In this document: piece by piece, positions 54,233-64,000 of the stretch
How positions within the stretch are numbered: the stretch's first letter is position 1
How the letters are laid out: each line of letters opens with the position of its first letter
Origin: Puccinellia tenuiflora
Lineage: Eukaryota > Streptophyta > Magnoliopsida > Poales > Poaceae
Assembly: GCA_012064385.1 (NCBI GenBank)
Contig: QRDG01001525.1
Coordinates: 620,001-684,000 of the forward strand
Direction: 5' to 3'
DNA: 64,000 bases
Translations under genes and position numbers: made by a program
The notes under the pieces: model-generated
Database searches by the model: none
What the model was told of the DNA's origin: nothing
Seen by the model: the letters and a program-made list of their open reading frames with translations, nothing else

Positions 54233-55497
54233 ACTTCTGTTCCTCGATCTTAATAAAATCTGCACCATGCGATGAGCTTGGAGAGAACGGTTTCATGGGA
54301 GTTGAACAGTACACGAAGAAAATTCACCATGCGAATCTATCAGGCCATACCACGCATTATTCTAAAGAAAACAACACTCATAAGTCATAATCACAAAGAG
54401 GGAGAATAACTCAGATTTCTATAGCGCATCACGGGTGGTCCAGCGTGGTGGCCAGCAGTGGTACACTGTGGCTGTGGCAGAGCTTGGGCCGAAACTCTGG
54501 GGGGGCTAAATGGGATGGGGGGTGCAAAAATAGTGAGCTCTAGTCAAATTTCAGTGACTAATGGGCCAAATACCTATAAATCAGCCCGGCAACATGAAAA
54601 GTATTCACAAACAACAAACCAACCATATCAGGAGCAGCTCAAACCCCACAAATTACCGTCGTTTAAAAAAATGTGGGAACAAGGCAATGCATGATGGAAA
54701 CAAGCCTATCTGGTGCCAAATGCAGTCTGAAAGCAGCAGGGCTCTGTTACATGAATGGTCGTGTGGTGGATGATGTGGTTGGTGCCTAGCCGTTTCAGTT
54801 GGGCGCTCCGGCGATGATGCTGTTAACGGGCATGTTCTTGCTTAGCGCCGGCGACGCGTCGGTTGAGCACGTTGGAGTCGTCGATGGTGAACGCGACGGG
54901 CGCCCACCCCGCAGACCCGCGCGTACCCTGCTGAAGTGCTATTTCCTCCATCCAAGCACCCGCCGATGCGAGCCGCACTTTGTATTGCCTACCACGATCG
55001 TCGCCGGCACTTCATATTGCACGCGTTGGTTTTTGTTGAGATGGACCAAAGTTTGTTAGCCATCCACTCAAAACGAAGGTTTGTTAGCGTTTTCCTGGAC
55101 GTATGCAGAGTCCTCCTAGGATGATAACTAATTAGCTCTTTTAATGGGTTGTTTGGGAGGGAGAGTGCGGTGGCATTTAATTCAGTGGATGTGTGACAGC
55201 AGACATTCACCACTTCACCACGGATCTATCCTTTTTACAGTAAAAAGATTGGAGAGTAGTTTTTTTTTTCCTCCGAGACCTCCGAGACCGATGACCCATC
55301 CTTGTCTGGGCCTCGAACCTTGTCCACTGGTGTGGGCTTTGTGTGAACATTGGGTCATAATAACTTGCAGGGCCAGACCGGTCCATGATCTTCTCCATCA
55401 GCAACAACTCCACCCCGCATCATTTTCTCCTGTCCCCGGCCGGAGATCCACGCCACACCGATCGCGCCCTCCGCCGGCCCCGTCAGCAGCCTACGCG
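54233..55497. other. TRAPPC1 upstream region
   Basis: Contains a GC-rich stretch at 54790-55010 whose minus strand looks codon-biased and ends in a stop near 54799, possibly a gene scrap that I do not recognise. The immediate 5' UTR and promoter of TRAPPC1 should lie in 55300-55497. Confidence 0.4.
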
Positions 55498-57878
55498 ATG
55501 CAGTTCTTCAGTGGCTCCTCGCTGACGTCGGTGGCGCCGGATTCCAGCCCGGCACCAGCGGCGCCGCCGGGGACAGGCACGGGCTCCAACGCCCAGCTGA
55601 TCTACATCTTCAACCGCAACGGCGTCTGCCTGCTGTACCGCGAGTGGCACCGCCCGCTCCGCACGCTCGCCCGCAACCAGGACCAGAAGCTCATGTTCGG
55701 CCTCCTCTTCTCCCTCCGCTCCTTCACCGCCAAGATCGACCCTACCTCGTACGTATTCGTTACCTCTCTCTTCCGTTTTCTGCTGTAGTGTGGAGGGTGG
55801 GGATTGTCTAGAGCCAAGGATTTAGAGATGATCTTGGTCACATGATGTTATTGAGTTATCGATATTAGACTACTTTGTTGGCAGATACTCATGGACTGGA
55901 CTTTTCCTGAAATGAAGATCCAGTGAGTTTATTGGTACTAGTATGTGCTAATTCATAACTTTCAGATTATGACTAATTGGACAAAAGACATTGTACTAGG
56001 ACTTTGCATTACAAATTAAGATGATGAACTGGAGTAAGGTGAGGAGTGAAGGGTAAAGGTCTAAGGGAGACAGACCTGAAGAACTTCTTTTCATGTTGCC
56101 ATGATATTAGAATCTACTATATTTTTATCTTGTACTCCGCCAGGGAACTTTGACATGAAAAAATAGTAAAAGGGAAACATCTGATCTTCCTCTCCAGCAC
56201 TTTGTTTTTTTACATACAGCTGGTGAATGTAATAAGCTCAAGAATTATTAAAAAATTTGCCACTTGCTTGTTTATGTATTACTTGCCAAAAAAAAAGCTA
56301 ATGGTATGCGGAAATCCACTTTGGCACATGTTGTATGGCTGGTCTAACAAAATGGTCAAAGTATGCACCATAGCTTGGTTAACAGAGAATGTCAAAATGT
56401 GTGAGATGATATGGCTAAACCTTTTAGAATTCCAGCCCCGCCATACTGCTTCCAAAATCTTATGGTTTCATTCCCAAAAACACTCTTCATCTACCTACTG
56501 TCTCGTCCACATAACAGTATAACCTACATAACTGCAGTTGTCGTTTTTTTTTTGCATCTTTGATCCCATAGTCATAGTTGGCTAATGAACCCCTTGCATA
56601 TGCAGAACAGAAAACGGGAATCTTGGGGCGCCACTACTGCCAGGTCAGGGATGCTCATTTCATAGCTTCAAAACAAACACATATAAATTGAACTACATGG
56701 AGAGCCCATCTGGTATAAAGGTTAGTTGATGTGCTGTTTATTTTCTTTCCCTGTTGTCTTCCATTCTTAAATTTATCATGCTTTTATTTGGCTGGTGAAG
56801 TAACTTGGTTAGATTCCTGTTAAATCAAATGTTATTTTCTGGATAACCAAACATTCTTTAAGGTTTGGTTCCAATGACTTCAAGCTAATGCAACCCAACA
56901 ACTCTATCACTTGAGTCGAAACCATGTTTAACTAGTGTTAGACCATATAGTAGAAGCATCAATGCAACCTTGTTCTATTATATATGTGCGTGTGTGTGTT
57001 AACTATGATTGTCACCATTGACCATTCACGTTAGCGCTGTAGTTATTATGCAGATATGTATGTAATTATCATTTGTGCAAATAGATATCCACTAATTGAC
57101 AATCCCATTTTATATAGCTTATTCTGCTTACCCATCCAAGGACTGGTGATCAACGAGATGCGTTGAAGCATATCTATAGCCTATATGTGGAGTATGTTGT
57201 AAAGAATCCTCTGTATACTCCTGGAAGCCCAATCAAGTAAGTTCTGCTTGTCAATGAAAAAATGGCTAGTTAGGTGAAGCAATTGTTAATACCTGAAGGC
57301 TTGAAAGGATGAGATCATTTTTGTTCAACTATTTGTAGAAGGCATCCTTTTTGTTTCATAATTGAGCAGTTGGAAAATAATTGTTGCAAATAAGAGGAAA
57401 ATAGTTAAGGAGTTATGATAAACATAGCAACAATTTAGTTTAGTTCTCATGCCTAGTCTGAACTACCTACCGTACCAAATATCCTATGTATGAAGAATTT
57501 ATTTCACGAAGGAAGACCAATGATATTGCGTTCAGCCAAAAGGGCTTAGTGCTGCGTTAGGTTATTTGCGTGAGAAGTGTTCAAGAAATCATTTTTATAA
57601 TCATTGGGTGAAATGTGGCCATTCAAGCTATTCATATATTTCTCTCTTAATTTAGTTCTTCAGTAAGCTCTAGTGCTAGCTCTAATTGAGAATCATCTGA
57701 ACTACATATTCTTTTGCTGCATGATGATACCCATAGTCCCATACACAACCACTTTCAGTCTTACTAGACACAATGATTCTTATTTACCTCAGTTCTGTAG
57801 TTTCATAAACACACTTCTATTTGCAGGTGTGAACTTTTCAATAAACATCTCGATCAGTATGTGAAAACATTGATTTAA
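55498..57878 (+). CDS. TRAPPC1: TRAPP complex subunit 1 (TRAPPC1 / Bet5 homologue)
   Basis: TRAPPC1 is a small longin-fold core subunit of the TRAPP tethering complexes, which act as Rab1/Ypt1 exchange factors at ER-Golgi membranes. Exons: 55498-55748, 56606-56720, 57118-57236 and 57827-57878, all with GT..AG introns and consistent phase, giving about 178 residues. Exon 1 begins MQFFSGSS and then a Ser/Pro/Ala-rich insert before the conserved IYIFNRNGVCLLYREW and LFSLRSFTAKIDP. Exon 2 holds the longin middle (GCSFHSFKTNTYKLNYMES), exon 3 LLTHPRTGDQRDALKHIYS and EYVVKNPLYTPGSP, exon 4 the last helix CELFNKHLDQYVKTLI. It is longer than yeast and animal homologues because of the exon 1 insert. 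No damage seen. A GT following CCATCCAG at 57893 suggests an intron in the 3' UTR. Confidence 0.95.
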
Positions 57879-58305
57879 TCCCATCCAGGTAAACATTCTA
57901 TTATTGGTGTTTGCACAGTCTTGCATATGATCTCTGTGTAGAAGTTTAATAAATCAGTAAGTGGTTATTCACGATGTTATACACAATTATTTGTATGGGT
58001 GCTCGACAATCTGTACGTTATTGCTTCTCTTACTTCTCCAGTATCATTTTGAGATAAAATCTCCTCTTATCTTCTTTGAGCCATATGTCATGGTAGATAT
58101 TACTAATTTACACGAAATATATTGTAGTACTTACATGAATTAAGTTATCTTTTAAAGTAAAAGTATGAAATATCAGAAATTCACTTTGGAAAAAATATAT
58201 AAGGTCAAACGTGCATTGCACTTGTGCTTTGACTAGTGTTGATCTAAAGAATGAGCTTCATATGATAGTTCACAAGAATGCTTTACTCTTCATAGCTAAT
58301 TCATT
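57879..58305. other. TRAPPC1 3' region
   Basis: Probable 3' UTR and spacer. Near 58205-58240 the sequence CAAACGTGCATTGCACTTGTG resembles, in reverse, the repeat terminus at 53699. Confidence 0.45.
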
Positions 58306-58580
58306 GGGGAAATTTTGTTCTTGCCCATTTTGCTTTTGCCACTCTAAATTTTGATATTTTTCTCTTGCCCTTTTGAGGGGCAAAAGCAAAAGCAAAAGCA
58401 AACAACAACAGTAGGGGCAAAAGCAAAACAAAATTTCACCATTTTCATTTTGTTTTTGCCCCACAGAGGGCAAAAATGATGTATTACCAAGAACTGGCGG
58501 GGCAAAAGCAGAATGTCAAAATTTAGAGTGGCAAAATCAAAATGGGCAAAAACTAGTGTGGCAAAAACAAAATTTTCCCC
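58306..58580. mobile_element. MITE with long inverted repeats
   Basis: GGGGAAATTTTGTTCTTGCC at the left faces GGCAAAAACAAAATTTTCCCC at the right; the arms extend about 60 bp with GGCAAAAGC units repeated inside. 275 bp, non-coding. No target duplication was resolved. Confidence 0.8.
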
Positions 58581-58855
58581 TATACATTCCCCTCAGAATC
58601 TTTCGATAATTGAACAAAGTCTACAATGGTGAAGTAGTGCCAAATGTAAATACTAGTTTTTCCTTTTTTTTCCCTTACGCAGTCGTCAAGCTTTTAAAGA
58701 TGATGAGATGTCTTCAGTACCGTATGAGCATGCAGTGCCCTTTGTTCAGTCTGGATGCTTGTGAACATTCAGTTCGCTATTGTGTATCAGTTTTTGGGTG
58801 ATACTCTTGAGCTCTTATCTAGGTCTGACACGGGAAATACAGGCCTACTTGTTTA

Positions 58856-59106
58856 CTCCCTACGTTTCAAAACACAAGGCTTATAAATTTAGTCAAAATC
58901 AACATCTTCTTAGTTTGACTAACTTTATAGACAAAAATATAAACATCTACAAAACCAAGTCAATATCAATAGATCAACCATAAAAGATATTTTCATAGTG
59001 TATTTATTCAGTATTATAGATGTTGATATTTTCTTCCATATATTTGGTCATTAAGCTTTGATTTTTGACAAAAAGTATAGGCCTTGTTTTATTAGAATGG
59101 AGGTAG
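58856..59106. mobile_element. Stowaway-like MITE
   Basis: Starts CTCCCTACGTTTC and ends GAATGGAGGTAG, with TA on both sides (58854-58855 and 59107-59108). Internal AT-rich hairpin (TTTAGTCAAAATCAA / TTTGATTTTTGAC). Confidence 0.75.
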
Positions 59107-60312
59107 TATATTTTTTGTCACATGATTCCTTACCAGCACTTCAATGTTCCCTCACAGGTTTGGGCGGCGCATGTTCACCAGCAGAAAACAGTTGCATATC
59201 CTGTTTTTATGGAAATTCTGCACTACGGGGCAGTGGTATCTCTGTGGCATTTTTATCTGATAATTCTGTTTTTGCGGAAGTGTTGCTTCAAGGATGATCG
59301 AGACTTATCTGGTACAGAAGTGGTCAGGTTCTCATTGTGTTGTACAACCGCACCCTGTATTAGATGTTCATCTTGTGTACCGACTGCTATGTACTCTGAC
59401 CACACTCCTGTAAATTATTTGCTTCACTATGACGGATACCCTCAAAAATGAAATTTGACTTATCGTTTCATGTGTTATATATCATGCCTGATGATTCATC
59501 CACGAGCTATCTAGCTTCTGATCACATTTTTATTCAATGGCTTATCAGTAATACTACTACTAGATATACTTTCTGTAGGCCCTTGTGAGATGCGTCCACT
59601 GGTTTGAAGAGAATAAGGAACACGTCGCCACAGAAGACTATGCCTTATAGTATGCTCTGTTGATAGTAACTTGTGCTACCTAAACTTCAGCGTGAGATGA
59701 ACAGAAAAGTGCATAAAACTCATTGTTGTTCGTGCAATGCCCATACGATATATTTTTCTCCTTGGAGTACACGATGCTATGTTGTGTCTTTTTGGGAACG
59801 AGCAGAGTTGCTTGGTATGTACTCCTCTGTTCCAGATTACCATTTTTTTCTAGTAAAAACTCCCTCTGGCTGCATGTTCTATGGGCAGTAAGAACAAAAC
59901 GTGGACGAATGTAGCTCCCTCCATCGTTTGTAGTTACCGCGGACGCCGTTTTACGCGCGTTGTCTCGTCTAGCGTAGTTTGCCTTGCCAGAGTTGTTAAT
60001 TCGTTCCAAGAGATACCCAGATCTTCTGAATCTTATCCAGCAACAGGTACAGTACAATGCATGTACATGCTTTGCCTGCCTGCTCCATCACTAGTGCTAA
60101 CAATTACCTCGAGCCGTGCAAGGCCGTAAAACTTCTCGCATATGCCTCTGTCCAGGTGCACTGGTATAGCGCCCCTTTTCTTGTTCCATGTTCAGTATTC
60201 TACATTCTACTCCAGGAGTACAACACAACTTTGTGGGCGAGGCCCTATTTCAACTGCAGGATATTCACACGGTTCAATTCTGTAAACTATCCGCACGAAT
60301 CCAACTGACATA
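59107..60312. other. Region with exon-like scraps
   Basis: 59579-59650 follows a CTGTAG acceptor and reads 23 codons then TAG (ALVRCVHWFEENKEH start). No full gene can be built around it. The rest shows no recognised feature. Confidence 0.35.
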
Positions 60313-60319
60313 GCTTTTT

Positions 60320-60970
60320 TTGGTTTCGGCTCCGTCCGAGCTACAGTAGATCCATGGCGTCCTGGACAGCGGACAGAACATGTTTCTTACAGAGATCAGG
60401 GTCGCAGTGCAGATGGCAGCAGCACCCTAGGACAACTGCACGAAATGGACAGTTTGCACATGACCAATTGTTGCCCAGGACAGAATTGCGGACCATCACG
60501 TTCTTAGCTCTCAAAATGCTGAAAATAGAGGGAGCGATATCCTTGGGCTTCAATCCATTCAGCCATGGCGCATGCCAAATTTTGCCATTCTCCCATCACC
60601 CACCGTGATGACCGTGAGGCTGCAAAAAAGGTCCATGTCGCCCTCGTCGCAAGGTGTACACGAGCCAACCCAAGCTCGGGTCTGAGCCATCCATTCCAAC
60701 GATGGCCATCTTAAGTGAAGTGCGCGGGCAAACTTGGGGAGGTCCAGAACCCCCAACCCACACAGATATTTTGGACTACAGACCACCTCCCACTTGACCT
60801 TGCATTTGCCTCCCGAGACCGTCTCCGCACAATCCCAAAGGAAAGCTCCCAACAGCTTGGTGATGGCCAGAATAATGCTACATGACAGGACGAGCACCGT
60901 GATGTGATAAATGGCGAGGGAGGTGAGAACCGATCTGATGTACACGCAACGCCCCGCCATGGTGGTTTGT
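60320..60970 (-). pseudogene. LINE reverse-transcriptase C-terminal fragment
   Basis: Frame 60559-60960 (minus) has the order typical of LINEs downstream of RT: RSVLTSLAIYHITVL, GAFLWDCAE, GGKCKVKWEVVCSPK, GLGVLDLPKFARALHLRW and a final VITVGDGRMAKF. The related segment continues in another frame at 60341-60553 (pattern PKDIAPSIFS). It is truncated at both ends. Confidence 0.8.
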
Positions 60971-61584
60971 TTTTATTGTGTTCAGTGAAAGCACGCTTCA
61001 CATTTGATCTTACTGGTCTTGCTCTGATGGCACAAACTAATTTTGTATGCTCTATGATGAATGTTATAGTTTCATATTAAATACCATTTATCTTTTATTG
61101 AAGGACCAATAGTATGCTTATGTACCAAAAAAATCATAATGCAAAGTCGAAATGTTATTCAGATGATCATCTATATACCATAAGGTAAGGTTTCACCATG
61201 GTCATCTAGGTATTTTTTATCAGATATTTCATTTGACAAGAGGTGATATAAGCAAACAAACTAAAGCTACAAACTTAAGTGAGAATGTTTTTGCTGGTAA
61301 GTTGAACATTTCCTTCTGCTGAAAACAATTTTATGCCATTTTTAATGAAAAATCACCTTAACATTAGATTTACATGCTATAATTCCATATTGCGTTGTGA
61401 ACATATAACTTACAATGAGTATATTCAAGTTGGCAAGAGGCATGATGTTGGTTTTAATGACATGTTTGGACGACAAAGTTGAAAATAGCAATGAGTATAT
61501 ATTGCATTGAATGACGATTTTATTTTTGTAGGATGGTTTCATGTGATTACCACGACCGTGGGGTTTCACTTTAACATCTCACTA
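60971..61584. other. AT-rich spacer
   Basis: No gene or repeat recognised. Confidence 0.4.
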
Positions 61585-61661
61585 TTCTATCTATCTCTTT
61601 CTCTCTCTCTATCCCCCTCTCTCCATCTCTCTCTCTCTCCCTCCCTCTCTCTCTCTCTCAT
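61585..61661 (+). repeat. CT-rich microsatellite
   Basis: Interrupted (CT)n tract with CTAT units at the left and CCCTC interruptions. Confidence 0.9.
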
Positions 61662-61993
61662 TTGTGTATGTTTATGTTAGTTCTTCCTATATCAATCTTA
61701 TTATGTGTAGAAATCATCCTAGAATCATGCTATTTTTCAAACCAACATACCCTTAAAGTATAGGGTAAATTTGTATTTCAGGTAATGAGGTACACTAGAT
61801 TGTTGGATATTGGATTCGGACTAGGTACCTTACCATGATTTTTTATACTGCATTGCTTAACTTTCAGCACCAGCGAAACATTCATTTTACATGGTTCATG
61901 TTTAAATATGACAAAAAAAACATACCCACTTGATGAAAATTGAAGGTTAGGGGTTTAACTATATTAAATCATTTTGTTGATGACCCTACATCA
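61662..61993. other. AT-rich spacer
   Basis: Nothing recognised. Confidence 0.4.
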
Positions 61994-62002
61994 TCCGGAA
62001 AC

Positions 62003-62389
62003 GGAGGCGGCATTTTGGCTCATGGGTGCAGCTGCACCCACTGGGGTAAAACATTTTTATTTTTTTTCAAAGTGTCAAAAAATTCCGAAAAAACTTTCGG
62101 ATATGCATCAACATTTTTTGTGTTAGCACAAAAAATTTCGCTGTGAAAAGGCATATTTTGTGACCTGTGCAAAAAAAGACAAAAACATGTCTCGTACAAA
62201 AGCCTTTTGTAGCGCCCTGGATTTGTCTTTTTTGCACAGGTCGCAAAAAAATTCTTTTCACCGCGAAATTTTTTGTGCTAACATGAAATATGTTGAAGTA
62301 TGTCCAGATTTATTTTTGGAATTTTTTGACATTTGAAAAATGGTTTTTTGGGCAGTGGGTGCAGCTGCACCCATGACCCGAAATGGATT
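62003..62389. mobile_element. Mutator-type MITE with palindromic ends
   Basis: 387 bp flanked by the 9-bp duplication TCCGGAAAC (61994-62002 and 62390-62398). Both ends contain the perfect palindrome GGGTGCAGCTGCACCC within TCATGGGTGCAGCTG. The two halves are mutually inverted (TTTTGTGTTAGCACAAAA / TTTTTTGTGCTAACA), so the whole element folds back. The 9-bp duplication fits Mutator. Confidence 0.88.
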
Positions 62390-62398
62390 TCCGGAAAC

Positions 62399-64000
62399 TG
62401 TTCCTCATTTTATATCTTTGTATACACATTCTTTTAATTGATCCATTGTATCCGATCTTTTTTGTGGAGGTAAGTTTTTTATTTAAGCGCTAATTGTGAG
62501 CCTTCTTATTTTAATGGGTCCATATTGTCCGCAGGTATCAATTCTTTATTTCTTGGTGTTTATATATTTCTCTATGGGCAACTGTACTTGGTTATTAGTG
62601 GTCCATAGAAACACGTGATACATAAGTTTGTGTCTCTAAATATGAAGTACTTAGACCGCCCATTCATCTCAATATATTCTCCAGCTCATATTGCTTACAA
62701 GGTTACCTATGATGATGGAGTTTGGTCTGTAAAAAGGTTTTCAGGCACATTGGGTGACTTCATCATAATTAACATGCAATTTGATTCAGTTTTCTTCACA
62801 CTCTCCCATGAAGCAAAATCACACTATCATGAACGCATTATTCTTTTAGGCGACCAACAAGATGTAAATTTTTAGCTTTTCACGCAAGCTTTAGAGAGAG
62901 AACTATCAGCTCTACTCTAGAAGTCATTTTTAAAAGGTTTTGAGTCGGTGTTTCACTTTAGAATCTATCATATCTTCATATGGCCGAATGTGTACAACAT
63001 GGTAGATGTGATGCCCACATATTCAATATGGTTTATGGCAGTGACCTGGTTGTCATCTCTTCTTTTTAACACTACTATTTCTCTTGGCATAAAATTGTTG
63101 ATTAATGTGCAAACTTGAATAAATGAGTGAGCAACCAAGGGGCATAAGAGTGCATCTAGAAAAGAGTTGGGGGTCGTGGTGGAATGCCAGAAATTCATAT
63201 ATGTGACACTCATCACCGACATTTAGGATTTTTTAAGTATTGCTCTCTTTATGTTTCGTCCTATATGTGTATAAACTTGTATGTCACGTTATTGTAATTA
63301 GTTGCGATAAATAACATTCATTATATACTTGCTTTCATGGGTTTTCACAATTTCCATAATGCGGTTTGTCAATGTACATACATGGCCTTTCCAAATAAAC
63401 TCGATACAAAATAAAATAAATGAATTTTATACTAAAATTTTATATTTTGTTAAAATTTATTTTCATCAAATATAGTCCTAGTGAGTATGATTTATATCTA
63501 TATCACTATATAAAGCATGGATGTGCTAAAATTAAATTGTATTTTGTAATCAAATTTGTCCTTGAGCTATTTTTTTACTGTTGCATAAATATATAGTGTA
63601 TATATATTTGATTGTGTATATGTAGGTGTGTCCGTATATGTATATTTAATATCCTCAAAATATTCTAATACCAATATTTAAAACGTAGAGTCGAACAAAT
63701 ATCTTAGACTGGTTCTAGTGTACTATTAGTAAGTATAATTATGGAGAATTTTTTTAGTATAAATTGAACCGTGGGCAACTAAACAAATGTGTCGTGCAAG
63801 TCTAGTTCAGTAATAATTTGACATCATGTCCATCCTCTCCTCTTGGTATTGAAAAGGCAGCTCCTATAGTAATCACCAACAAACAAAACACTGATGCAAG
63901 TCCCACTTTGCATACATATGAATTGATTATTTGGTATACTCATCCTGAAAGCACTTCGTTTCATGTGGTGTATACAATCATTCCTGTCAATTTTGCAAAG
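62399..64000. other. AT-rich terminal region
   Basis: A frame at 62615-62875 (86 residues, RPFISIYSPAHIAYKV) may be a scrap of a coding region but I do not recognise it. TATATA-rich stretches near 63590-63650. No other feature. Confidence 0.4.

Noticed and set aside
56202..56522. 106-residue frame in TRAPPC1 intron 1, similar to one at 8178-8402
   Set aside because: The similarity reflects duplicated intron sequence, with indels that do not preserve frame; not a nested gene.
61585..61661. Functional pyrimidine tract
   Set aside because: An ordinary interrupted CT microsatellite with no nearby gene start.
62615..62875. 86-residue frame as a gene
   Set aside because: No recognised domain, splice context or neighbour; kept only as an unassigned scrap.

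Overview
This is a repeat-dominated plant nuclear window, most likely from a Triticeae grass (wheat, barley or Aegilops type). The pointers are nested LTR retrotransposons, CACTA ends, Stowaway MITEs with TA target duplications, and short GC-rich genes separated by large repeat blocks. I found no bacterial operon, CRISPR array, phage, rRNA or tRNA.

Layout. 1-1170 is the end of a CACTA transposon with arrays of subterminal motifs and a long inverted duplication. 1989-7795 is a second CACTA end broken by a long-LTR, gag-only retrotransposon. A single N at 7796 sits exactly where the sequence changes. 7797-8726 plus 16958-17029 is an inverted, partial copy of the TRAPPC1 gene found at 55.5-57.9 kb. 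It is split by a Stowaway MITE and by a copia element with identical 151-bp LTRs (8727-16957), which itself carries a LINE fragment and a 2.58-kb solo LTR. 17171-18850 holds the 3' exons of an unrecognised gene. 19667-21900 (minus) is a complete five-exon ketopantoate hydroxymethyltransferase gene with a hAT-type MITE in intron 1.

22.1-27.9 kb holds non-autonomous DNA elements and an old decayed LTR. 28523-28978 (minus) is an intact LEA14-type gene with ABRE and DRE-core motifs upstream. 29.4-33.95 kb is a foldback-type element with a minisatellite interior, split by a small non-autonomous LTR element. 34.4-35.2 kb is a PPR pseudogene. 35682-44704 is an Athila-like gypsy element lacking RT and integrase. 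44856-46841 is a truncated LINE. 48259-49311 is a solo LTR inside a Stowaway MITE. 49655-52766 is a Mutator-like element with a nearly complete transposase gene and a perfect 9-bp target duplication. 55498-57878 is the four-exon TRAPPC1 gene. The last 6 kb is AT-rich repeat debris and MITEs.

Three host genes look functional: panB-like KPHMT (pantothenate synthesis), LEA14 (desiccation protection) and TRAPPC1 (vesicle tethering). They are unrelated in pathway and share no regulation I can see. I did not find a clearly new biological system. The most useful signals are the TRAPPC1 paralogue with internal empty sites, the insertion order readable from target duplications, and a recurring foldback family with reiterated interiors.
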